Positions 10,829 through 22,232 of a DNA stretch of 64,000 nt are shown here, piece after piece (within the stretch, counting starts at the first letter, position 1; each line of letters opens with the position of its first letter). The notes beneath the pieces were generated by a model. That model made no database searches and was not told the origin of the DNA. It saw only the letters and a list, made by a program, of their open reading frames with translations. This stretch comes from Blastomyces gilchristii SLH14081 (Eukaryota; Ascomycota; Eurotiomycetes; Onygenales; Ajellomycetaceae): the NCBI RefSeq assembly GCF_000003855.2, contig NW_003101660.1:1-64000 (forward strand), read 5' to 3'. The position numbers were made by a program, and so were the translations under genes.

Positions 10829-12960
10829 ATGAATGTGATTCTTGTATCTACTATAATGAATAACATGTATAATATGAAGACTATGATAGATAGCAGTCTA
10901 TGTTACTATGCAATAATTAAATCTTCAGTTGTAAGATATTATAATCTTCAGTGTATTCTCTTATTAACATCTCAAGTTCTCACAGAATTTAATAACTTAA
11001 AAGACATTTGTATCTGTTATATAATAAAGTTAATCATAGATATTGAAGAACATCAATATGAAGATGTCTATACATATAAAGTTAATAATTTTGATTATAA
11101 TCTTATATTAGAACTTGTTTAGCTATCTGAATAAGACATCTTATTGAATACTTAAAACAGAAGCTTAATATTTTCTAACAATGATAGAATTTACAAAGAT
11201 AACATTTATAAAATCATGAATCTGATACAGATCTCTGTCAATATGTATGAAATACTCTGAAAAAGAGATCACTGATAGCAGAATTATGTGACAATCTATT
11301 TCATCAGTCTGATTAATATTAAAAAGACTCTAGAAAAGTTATTCTGTATTATAATAACAGATTCTTATATAAAACTCTCTTAATAACATCATGAATATCT
11401 AGATGTCTTCTGATAAGATAATAATGTTACAAATCTATCTCTCTTACAAGGTTCAGAAGTGAATCACAGTATCAAGTTAAAGAAGAAGAACAGTAAGAAC
11501 TCTGAATTATCATGAGATTCTCTTTATAACATGTTCTGAGATGAACTTCTTCTTCTTTAAAAGACACTCAATAATCTGTTAAATAAGAGATTCATATATA
11601 TTAGCAATTTCTCTGCTACAGCTTCTATTCTCTTTGCAAAGAAATCAGACAGAGAACTCTGATTCTGTATGAACTATTAAGAATTGAATAGATTAATCAA
11701 GAAGAACTGCTATTCTTTATCTCTGATTAATGAAATTCTAGCTCATATTGAATAAGCTTAATAATTTATAAAACTAGATATCATTACTGTATTTCATAAG
11801 ATCTGTATCACTGAAGAAGATGAATAACTTACAGTATTTCAGACATGTTATAATCTCTTTGAATGAGTAGTTACTCTCTTTGAACTAGACTGACCGCCGG
11901 GATCATGAATTTCACGTTTGGTCTCATTTGGTCTGGTCTCATACATTTCTTGGCGTGAATCCCGCTGAAACTAATCATTAAATAAACATGCAAAGTAACT
12001 ATATATCAGATCTCAAAATGAAATCATGACTTGAAAAAAATGAGAAAGTGGTCTCATTTGATCTCATTTAGTCTCATTCTTGACATAAAGTTACTATTTT
12101 TAGACATTTTAAGATTTTTTTTAGACTATTTTTAATTTTTTAAAAAGTAACACTTTTTGGTAACACTCAAATGAGATTTAAAGTCATTTAAAGCAATAAA
12201 AATAATTTAAATTGAGAAGTGAAAATCATGGTCTCATTTGAAAAATGTGACAAGAGTAGACAGTAAGTCTCACTGAGACAGTATGAAACTACTATCTAAT
12301 GTTAGAACTGTGTAATGGAATCTGTCGAATTGACAATGAGACTATCAAAAATTCTGGTCCTGGTCTCAGACACGGTCACACGGTCAGTCTACTTTGAACT
12401 AGCTAATATTTCTAGTATATTTCAAAAGTATATCAACTGAGCACTTCAGAATTTCCTTGATAAATTTATATCTGTATATCTCAATGACATTCTCATCTTC
12501 ACTGACAGATTCAGAAAAGAATATCAAGAACATGTTTGAAGAGTATTACAATAATTATAAGAAACAGAACTATTAATAGATATTGATAAGTATGATTTTA
12601 AAGTCAAGAGTATTAAATATCTGAGTTTTATCATAGAAGCTGATAAGAGAATTCAAATGAATTCTGAGAAAGTCTCTGTCATTCTTGAATGAGAAGCTTC
12701 ATATACTGTGAAAGATGTATAAAGCTTCATCAGATTTACTAACTTCTATCAGTAATTTATATAAAACTTCTCAGATATTACAAGATTAATTACAGAACTT
12801 ATTAAGAAGAACTTAGTATTTCAGTGATCAGTGAACACTGAAGCTGCATTTATATAAATAAAGAGATATTCATTAATACTTCTCTGCTAATATATCATCT
12901 GATATGAAATAGTATAAGCTGATTTCTCTGACTAATGTATAGAAGAGCTATTATTGTATA
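10829..12960 (+). pseudogene. Degraded family A pol, 5' half (element 2)
   Basis: The longest open piece is 10829-11122 (97 codons). It is a protease remnant with MIDSSLCYYAIIKSSVV, so the catalytic D-S-G is now D-S-S. Interrupted RT sequence follows, including VYLNDILIFTD near 12466-12500, where YLDD has become YLND. The 506-bp MITE at 11886-12391 lies inside the RT. The reading stops where element 3 is inserted, in RNase H-like sequence, and picks up again after 26024. Confidence 0.8.
11886..12391 (+). mobile_element. hAT-like MITE, copy 2 (506 bp, best preserved)
   Basis: The terminal inverted repeats TAGACTGACCG (11886-11896) and CGGTCAGTCTA (12381-12391) match perfectly over 11 bp. They are flanked by the perfect 8-bp duplication CTTTGAAC (11878-11885 and 12392-12399). 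Removing the MITE and one octamer restores the RT context CTCTTTGAACTGACTAA seen uninterrupted in element 3 near 23139. The 8-bp duplication points to the hAT superfamily. There is no open frame. CpG is kept at both ends, so this copy has been mutated less than its host element. Confidence 0.93.
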
Positions 12961-13305
12961 TGTAGCGGGCTGCGCCTGATCAATCATATAGACTATTCTG
13001 TTACACTTCATAGATTCTTCCGTTTCACTCTCAAACATGTACACTCTGATTCTCGGCCATTTCTGATCACTGATTCTCAGCTGCTACAAACATGTATGTT
13101 CTGATCACCGATCCTCGGCCGCTATGAACGCGTGTATATTCTTCCACCCTGAAGCTCCACCGTGTACATCATCACATATGTGTATAAATATTCACCTTGA
13201 TCACTGATTCTTGCACTTTCTCTTTCTTTCCTCTCTAATGTTTTTCTCTTTGTTATATAAGACCTATCAATATTATACTGATCTATTCAGTGTAGACCTC
13301 TTACA
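12961..13305 (+). repeat. 5' LTR of element 3
   Basis: A 345-bp LTR starting TGTAGCGGGCTGCGCC and ending CTCTTACA. It retains CpG-containing tracts (CACCGATCCTCGGCCGC, GAACGCGTG). It contains an additional internal unit of about 36 bp (AAACATGTATGTTCTGATCA and following) relative to the element 1 LTRs. Confidence 0.92.
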
Positions 13306-14979
13306 CTAGAAACACATTCATTGTCTTCTTATTAGAAATGATTATTTACATATTATCTTCTCATTAGAAATGATTATTCATTGAGAGATATCTGAACACA
13401 TAACAATACATAAGAAATAGAGAAACAGTCAAACAGTTAAGTGAACACTGAGTTCTCAGATAGAAGCTTACTCATCAGTTATTCTGACTCTGTAACAGAA
13501 TCTTATGAAGAGAGTAAGATCTTATAAGAGAATATCAGTAAAAGATCTGAGAGTTCTGACACTCAGATATATAAGAGATTTATATAATTACATATCTGAT
13601 AATTGATATAATCATGTCTAATGATAATATGAAACTCTTGAATGTGAGTATAGATATAATATCACAGTGACTCTGAGTAATGTTGAAATTACAACAGTAA
13701 CAGATAGCAGACATACATGTGACTCAATAACTTTAATATAAAGAGATTCAATAATTAACTCATACAATTTCAACATCTACAGAATTGAATATAAAAGTAC
13801 TGAAAGAATGCTTAGATACTTTTATATATTTTAATACTTCTGATCTCACTCTCTACTTATCATGAAGAATGAAAATGCTCATGAAACTAAGTATAGATGA
13901 AGATGTCATCAGTTCATTAATCAATCAAGATTGATATATTAATGAAAGATTGAAGAATTGTGTGAAATAGAAGTTTCACTTATAAATAAAAGCATGCAAA
14001 TCAGTGTTACAAACACCTGATAATATCATTAAATATCTTGATATTCTGTTCCAAGACACTGCCATACAATAGAAAGTATTAGATTGATTACAGAGTATCT
14101 GACAGAGAAACATTTCTCTTACAATATTTATTTCTGACTTCAATATCAAGATTTTAGAAGCAGGTGATCAATCTTGAAAGAATTAAATGAAGATTAGTAT
14201 ACTTAAGAAGACATTAATTTTTGAACTCTTACAGACTTTTATAAGTGTAAATGAAAACTTAACTTATGAAGATTTCTGTACACAGCTCTGAACATTGAAT
14301 AACTGTCTTATTAAGCTCAAGAGTATATAAAACAGTGATAGAAGATATTACACTTCAGTCACTTATACATCTGTGCTGAAGAATAACAGCAATGATGCAG
14401 ATATCATGAACTGAATAGATTCAAATATCTATACATAAGCAAGAGTTTTCACTGTTTGAACAGGCTTCTGAATTCCTGAGATCACTTCTGAAGAAGTCAC
14501 TGATCAATGTCAATATGAAGTATATATTAACTATAACTGATTAGAACACATTGCTTCTAACTACTAATCAATCTATGTATCTTCACACTCAAGAGAAAGA
14601 TCAGCATCTTCTTAATCAAGAGAAAGATCAGTGTCTTCTTATTCAAAGAATGAATCAGCATCTGTTTATATCAATCACATTGCAGTGAAGAAAGATTCAG
14701 AAGATAATTACAAGAATATCTCAGTGAAACAGAGAAAACACTAGCTTCTATTCAAATTTATAAACAGAAGCTTGAAGAGATTAAATGATAATAATTTAAA
14801 GAGAAAATGATAATGAATATAATTCTTATATCTACTGTGATTAATAACATGTATAATATGAAAGTCATGATAGACAGTAGTCTATATCACTATGCAATGA
14901 TTAAATCTTCAGTTGTGAGATATTATAATCTTCAGTATATTCTCTTATTAAAACTCTGACTTCTTGCAGAATTCAATAG

Positions 14980-15238
14980 TGTAAGAAATCTCACTTCTCA
15001 CGGATTCTTTACCTCTATTCCTATCTCTCGCGTAATCAATAGGGCTAGCGGCCCTTGGCTACACACAACTATATAGACTGAAGTTCATGAATACTATTCA
15101 CAGCTGAGCTTGAATACTACTATATATTTAATCTCTACATTTTTATCTTTCTACTGTGAATACTTCTAGTAGTTAACAGTATATATCACATCAAGCTGCA
15201 AACATCTGAATAATCACCTGTGAGCACTTATTCTTACA
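14980..15238 (+). repeat. 5' LTR of element 4
   Basis: 259-bp LTR. Its 5' half keeps CpG (CTCACGGATTC, CTCTCGCG, CTAGCGGCCCTTGGC), while its 3' half is mutated (CACATCAAGC, ATCACCTGTGAGC). Confidence 0.93.
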
Positions 15239-15269
15239 TTTCAAGCTCAGTCAGTCAGCAATCATCTGT

Positions 15270-18200
15270 TATGACTGAAAGAACTAGAAACTTGCATGCT
15301 TCAATTTCTGTAAATTCTACTGCAGACACTCAGAAGCAGTCATCTGAATCATGAATAACTCTTATAAAAGAAGTTTTAGAGAACTTATTAATCATTCACA
15401 GAACATCATTCTCTGCATCTATGATAGAGAAACTCTCTGAACTCATGAATAAATCAATCTCAGTGAAGAACATTCTTGAACATCTTCTACAGAATTAAGC
15501 TATTTTTCTATAAGAAATACTTACTATCTGTAAACACTCTTAAACTGAGTCTCTAGACATGATCTTCAGAGATATCTGCAAACTGAAAAGAAACTTTCTT
15601 AAGCTGTAATCACTTAAGATCACTTATTGAATTACAATCTATAAAAGCTTTTACAAGTTTGTATTTAAAATTGACTTACAAGTCTGACTGTGTAATATGA
15701 AAGATGAAGAAGCTATTATCTATATAATAACAGATCTCTATTACACTGAAGTCAAGAACTGACTGAACTATCTAGAGAATGATTATAAGAGATCTCACTG
15801 ATCTGTTCTTAAAATCTATCTAGAGAATAAGTTGAGAGACTCTGTAAGCTGAACAGAGAACATCTGAGCTGTAATCATCAATATTAGAAAAAGAGATGAG
15901 AAATCTGATAAAGACTACTTACAGTGCTTTATAAAATTATGATGTGAATTAAGATCTGTGAAAACAGAGCTCTGAAACAAGACCTTAATAATGATATTTA
16001 TAAAGAGACTGAATAAAGATATGTAAAATAAGCTCATTAAACAAGACTCTAAGCTCTTGACTCTGAAGAAACTGATGACTCTTATTCACTACTTACAGAT
16101 TACTGTGAGAGTCATAGATCTGTAAAGAGTGAATTACTGATCAGCTCTGTAAGAGTCAGAATAACAGAGAACAGATTTATCAGAAAAAGATGATAAGATA
16201 TAGAGAGATTTGTGTCTGACTGCTGAGCAGAGAGAAAGAGCTTTATAAGCTTCTATAAACAGAGTATACAATAGAAAGATTAAGAAAAAGAGACTCTACT
16301 TCATCTGTTCTAAATCAGAACATCTTTATACAAACTGTCTAAATAAATTAAAATAGAAATTTAAGAAGTCATAGACAAAGTCAGCAATAGTCTTCTTAAG
16401 AGTCTTGAAGCTGATATCTGAATCTGTTACTTCTCTGATGAAAATGCTTATTTACAGAGAGAGACTGCACTGCAGTACTGCTATCTCATAAGTATAAAAA
16501 GTATTAATGAACTCAGAATCTCAGATCACTGTGATGTCTCTAAAGCTCATGAAGTGAATGAGCTGAAAGATGAAAACTGAGAATCTGCTCTTATAATAAG
16601 CAGAGCATGAGAACTCAGACTTAAGAACTGAGAAACTTATAAGAGTTATCTTTGAATTACAAGATCTCTCTGAAATCTGAAGAAGATTTACAGAAACTGT
16701 GATTATCACAGACATCACAGATGATATGTACTTGAAACTTGTATAGCTTTAAAGACATAATCTGCACATAGCTGTTCACAAGTCAGGTTTATACTTCTGA
16801 TCAGTGTTAACAGACTTATTTATAGAAATAGAATCAGTTAATACTGCAGAGTTGATTAGAGAAGACAAGCTTATCTATATAATAACTTTATAAGTATCTG
16901 AGAATCTCACAGTCATGAAAACTGAGCTTCAGATATCAGAGAAATACTGAGATCTCACAGAGATATTCAGCTCAGTAAAGACAGCTGAACTTTCTTCTCA
17001 TTATAAGAAGAATCTGATAATAGATTTAATAGAAGAGCAGAAACTCTTCTGAGAATCAATCTATAAACTCTCTCATTATAAGACAGAGATCTTGTGAACC
17101 TATGTAAAGAAGAATCTGAAGAATAACTTCATTTAATCTTCACAGATCTTCATAGAAGTCTCTGTAATATTCATGAAGAAGAAGAATAAAGATCTCAAAT
17201 TATATATAGACTATTATAATCTGAACTTCAAGATAATAAAAAGTCACTATCTTCTATCTCTGATTAAGAATGTGATTAACTGTCTCACAGAAGCTGTCAT
17301 ATTTATATAACTGAATATAATTAATATATATACACAGCTGTGAATACAGTCTGAGAATAAATGAAAGACTGTCTTTAGAACTGCACTGAAATTATTTAAA
17401 TATCTAGTAATATCTTTTGATCTGACTAATGCTCTCACAGTATTTCAGTCTTTTATTAATAAAATACTTCATGTATATTTGAATGTCTTTATAATAATAT
17501 ATCTGAATAATGTGATAGTGTACTTTATGAAGAAGAAAGAACACACTGAGTATATATAAAGTGTATTGAAGATCTTAGATGAGACAGAACTGTATATTAA
17601 GCTTATAAAGTACAACTTCAATACTTACTGAATTAATTTTCTAGAATATATAATCACTGCAGATAATATTCAGATAAAATCTTTATAAGTTAAGACTATT
17701 CTATTATGACTGAAGCTAACTAATATTCATGAGATTCAGATCTTTCTAAGCTTTGTGAATTTCTATAGATGATTTATCTTTGTATTTATAAGAATCTTCT
17801 TAACTCTTACAGACATGCTGAAGAGTGAAAATAAGAAGAAATCATTCTATGAATAGAGAATAAAAAGATTATTAAGAAGAGAGAACTGTAAGAACTTTCT
17901 TACTTCAGAAGCTCATAGAGTCTTTATAAGATTAAAACAGATATTTACAGATACAGTGATACTGTTTCACTTTAATTTCTTACTCTTAATCAGATTAAAG
18001 ATAGATATCTTCTTCTTTATAATTTCAGAAATAGTCTTATAACTACAGTTAAATAAGAACTGAGTTTCAGTGATCTTTTTCTTATGAAAGATGCAATCTG
18101 CAGAGATCAACTATAATATTCATAATCAGAAGCTTCTTATAATAGTGAAATTCTTTCATTACTGATATTACTACTTTAAGAGTTTTATAACAGTGATTAC

Positions 18201-20070
18201 TGTTAGAACTGATTATAACAGCTTATAATAGTTTACTTTAATTAAGAAACTCTTACAGTAATAGATTTACTAAGCTCAGAGACTGAGTAAGTTCTGATTT
18301 AAAATAGAATATATTAAGAAAACTAAGAACTCAGCAGACAGACTCTCTTATAGATCAGACTATATTAAGAAGATCAGAATAACAGACACAGAGAGACTAA
18401 AGAAGATAGAAAAGCTTTATAGAATGCTTAGACTGAGTGTTACAAAGAGATTGACTGAAGAGTCTCTCAATCTCTTATAAGAGAAGAAAGAAGAGAGAGA
18501 GAAGAAGTCTGTATAACTACTCTCTATAACACTGAGAGTTAATACTCTGAGAATCTCTGTGAGAATTCTTGAAGAGAATATCTATAATCTGAAGAATTTA
18601 CAGGCTTTGAGAAGCACTGTGAAAAACCTGATATAAGAGAAAACAGAGTATAAGTCTTTATAAGATCTTCTATTCAGATTGTCTGAACTGTAACTGAAGA
18701 ATGAATATACTCAGTATATTCAGAAACTGCTTACAGCAGAAATCAATCCTGCAGAAATAAAGAATTAAAGAGACTTAAATAATCTCTTACAAAGAGAGAG
18801 CTGGATTTATATATCTATGAATGAGTTTCTATATATAGAACTTATTAAAAGGCATTATAACTCTTCTCTAGCAGATCATTTTACAGATACTAGAACTCAT
18901 GAGTTATTCATAAGAAAATACTTCTAACTGAAGATATAAGAACTTATGAAGAAGATAGTAAATTCTTATACTATTTATCAGAATTCATAAATAGTGTAAT
19001 TCAGATTATATAAAGAACTTACTTCTCTATTCATTCTGTAGAAACCTTGAAAATAACTAGAAATAAATACTCTTATAAGTCTCTCTGAAAGCAAGAACAT
19101 ATATAATGCCTACTTTGACAGTATGCTAGTGATAGTGAATTACTTCATCAAGATAACACACTTTATACTCACTTATAAGAACTTGAAGTCAAAGAATTTG
19201 ACTCATATCTTCATCTGTAATATAATTCAGTTGTATGAGTTATCTGTGAATATTATCTCAGATAGAGAATTAATCTTCACAGAAGAGTTCTGATCTGATC
19301 TAATAACTATACTGAAAATCTTATAAGATTTAAGCATGATTTTTCATCAATAGACAGATAATCAGATAGAATATCTAATAAGTATATTGAAACAGTATCT
19401 GTAATACTTTGTCAATTACAATCAGAATAACTGAATACATTGATTATTACTCACAGAGTTTATATATAATAACTCAAAGCATGTCAGTACAGATAAAACT
19501 CTCTTTGAGATACTCACTAAGACTTATCTATGAATAATCTTGATAAACTTACAAGAGTATACTATAGAGTGTAATAATGTCTGTGAATAGACTGAGAGAA
19601 TTCAGAAGATCTGAGAAAAAGTCTGCAAATTCTTAAGAAAGACTCAAGAGTATCAGAAGAGATACTATGACTTTAAGTATATTATAAAGAGTTTTAAGAA
19701 AGATAATAGAGTCTGACTGAGTTTAGAAAATATTATTATATAAAGATCTAGTAAGAAGCTGAATCTCTTACAGACAGAGTCTTATAAGATTATGAAGAAA
19801 ATTAACTCACAGTTCTATAGATTAAAACTGTCACTTGAGTTATAGATATATAATGTTTTTTATATCTCTTTACTCTGTGAATATAAGAAATTCTTAGAAG
19901 AGAACTCTGTGACTCATCACTCTATTTATAAAGTACTAGAGAATGAAAGAGAATATCAGATTAAAGAAATTATTAACTCAGAGAAGTGAGATTATAAGCT
20001 CTGATTCAAGATTCAGTGATAAGAGTATTCTGATAAGATAAATGAGTTCACTTAAAAATTATTTAAGTAG
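15270..20070 (+). pseudogene. Degraded family B gag-pol
   Basis: Reading starts at an ATG near 15272 (MTERTRNLHASIS) with stops soon after. Near 16310 the frame reads YFICSKSEHLYTNC, a gag-type CCHC zinc knuckle (C-x2-C-x4-H-x4-C) whose first Cys has become Tyr. RT shows KKKNKDLKLYIDYYNLN near 17185-17235, YLVISFDLTNALTVFQSF, and YLNNVIVYF near 17500-17525 (YLDD is lost). Integrase shows MLVIVNYFIKITHFI and NIISDRELIF near 19120-19290. Near 19950-20060, EYQIKEIINSEK and FKIQ followed by stops fits a chromodomain whose Trp codons became stops. Confidence 0.85.
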
Positions 20071-20339
20071 ATAAGATATCTGCAGAAGCTGAGATATGAC
20101 TTTTATACTGTGAATTCTGATAAGTCAGAATAATACAGTCTTTACTAAGAATCTGATTATAATAAAGATATTAATACTATCATTTATAAGTTCTAGTCTA
20201 TAAGATAATAAGTTTCTACTGAGATGAACAGTTCATAGCATATATAAGAGAAGAAGAAATCATGCTCTTATTAAAGTTAAGAAATAAGAAAATAAAAACA
20301 GAGCTGTGAACATAATTTAGAGACTAATAAAGAAAAAAT

Positions 20340-21180
20340 AAAGAAAACTCAAACTCATATTCTCATCATTTATAACACTCAATTCTCTTACAACTATCAA
20401 TTTTCTTCTTCAAAGAAGTAGAGAGTATTATATCTGCAGTACAGATAATTATTACATTTGATATAAAGACTGTCAGAAATACACAGACTTCAGAGAAGCT
20501 AGATATCAGAGTATACACAGTTGTAACAGAATCTTGAGAGCTGATCATCTGCACATGTGATCAGATACTTCTTATAAAGCTATATCTACTTTCTCAGTTG
20601 TGCTGAAGTATTCAGTCTGAAAATAATTAAGACACAGAGAGAGAGCTCATCTGCTCAGATTAACTCTCATTATAAATTCATAGCATTCACATTGCCTTGA
20701 TTATCTGAATTTTACAGGTACTTAGAAACCTATCTCTCATTGATAATGAGATTGTGAAAATGCGCTGCAGTGTGAGAATCATTGATAGAAAACTGAGACA
20801 TATTCACATATACCTGATCAGAGATTGTGCAGATAGAGAGAAAATGATTGTAGGTCTGCAGAACTGCAGAAGACACTGATAACACTGAGAGGTTCACAAG
20901 AATTATCAGCTAGAGTCTGTAAGAAATTACTTATAAGAAGACTTACAGTAAAGAGAGAGACTGCACTGCTTAGAGTCAGAAGCTGATCTGAAGAAGGCAT
21001 GAAATTAGCTACTAATCTGAAGATCAGGTACAGTGACAGAGCTGAAGAAGATAAAGACACAGTCATGAACAGCAGCACTTCTGCTTCATCAGTCAGTAAA
21101 AAGCAATCAGAGAAGTCACAGAGACACTCATGAGAAGCTCAGCAGCAGTCAGACATTATTTATAAAGATATTGAAATTGA
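20340..21180 (+). other. Unidentified coding-like region between pol and 3' LTR of element 4
   Basis: Downstream of the chromodomain, the plus frame that contains codon 20423 gives a basic, Cys/His-bearing stretch with few stops: YYICSTDNYY, YKDCQKYTDFREARYQ, IHSCNRILRADHLHM (20426-20557). Cys and His spacing suggests a metal-binding finger but no family could be named. A second plus frame near 20940-21170 reads KRETALLRVRS then SDRAEEDKDTVMNSST. The antisense frames at 20366-20554 and 20818-21078 look like shadows. It could be an extra ORF, captured host sequence or chance. Confidence 0.35.
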
Positions 21181-21973
21181 AAAAATTTTTATTCTTGAGA
21201 AGTTCTTGAATTAATATATAGACATTGTCAGAAACACTCTCTCTCTATTATTTAAGTAAAAATACTTCACAGATGAATAAGAATACTCACAGTTTATAAG
21301 AATAAGAGCTGTTATAGAAAAAGAGAAAAGAAGATAAGATTCTGCAGACAGATCTGAAATATTTATACTACTTTAAAGAGATTTACTTACACTGTGAGTG
21401 ATCTTATGAAACAGTTAGATCACTCTAGTAAATAAGAGTGATTATGAATTACAGATCTGAATCTTTCTATATAACTATAAAGAGTGATTATAGACTGTGA
21501 ATATCTTGATTCTACAATTCTACAGAGTTAATAAAAGAATGAAAAATTTCTCACAATTCTACAGTGTTAAAGAATAATGATTTATAAGAATAAGTAAAAG
21601 ATTAACTTATGAATACTTCTCTTTCATGAGAGTGATTTTATAGAGAGTGATTCATCTATAAGATGAATCTGTGTGATGATTACATAAGAATCTTGTGAAA
21701 ATAATTGAGAGTTAACTGAAACTCTTCTGTATGAAAGATATGAGATGAATCTGTGTGATAGTCAGAGAAGAATCTGTAGATTACAAAGAATCTCATAGAA
21801 TAAGAAACTGAGTGATAAACTCTTTTTTCTTTATAATAATAAGGGATTTTTCCTCACTGAGATTTTTTATAGATGTAAAGAATTTTTAGTGAGTATCACT
21901 GCAGTGCTGAGCTGATTCTATAAAGTCACTCAGTGAAAGGCTTTGCAGATGAAGTCTTAGAGAGAGAAGAGTA

Positions 21974-22232
21974 TATAAGAAATCTCACTTCTTATAAATT
22001 CTTTACCTCTATTTCTATCTCTTGTGTAATTAATAGGGCTAGCGGCTCTTGACTATATATAACTATATAGACTGAAGTTCATAAATACTATTCACAGCTC
22101 AGCTTGAATGCTACTATACATTTAATTTCTACATTTTTATCTTTCTATCATGAATACTTCTAGTAGTTAACAGTACATATCACGCCAAGCTGTAAACACC
22201 TGAATAATCGCCTGCGAGCACTTATTCTTACA
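21974..22232 (+). repeat. 3' LTR of element 4
   Basis: 259-bp LTR with the reverse pattern of its partner: the 5' half is mutated (CTTATAAATTC, CTCTTGTG), while the 3' half keeps CpG (CACGCCAAGC, AATCGCCTGCGAGC). It is followed by the target duplication AATAG. Confidence 0.93.

Larger units (their letters stand above)
14980..22232 (+). mobile_element. Element 4: complete Gypsy/chromovirus, family B, nested in element 3
   Basis: 259-bp LTRs at 14980-15238 and 21974-22232 enclose 6735 bp. The perfect target duplication AATAG lies at 14975-14979 and 22233-22237, within the protease of element 3. The LTR termini are TGTAAGAAATC (TATAAGAAATC in the right copy) and TTCTTACA. A purine tract (AGAGAGAGAAGAGTA) precedes the 3' LTR. 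Coding is plus-strand: CCHC knuckle near 16310, RT near 17160-17530, integrase near 19090-19450, chromodomain near 19940-20060. About 1.9 kb remains between the chromodomain and the 3' LTR, more than such an element needs. Confidence 0.93.
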
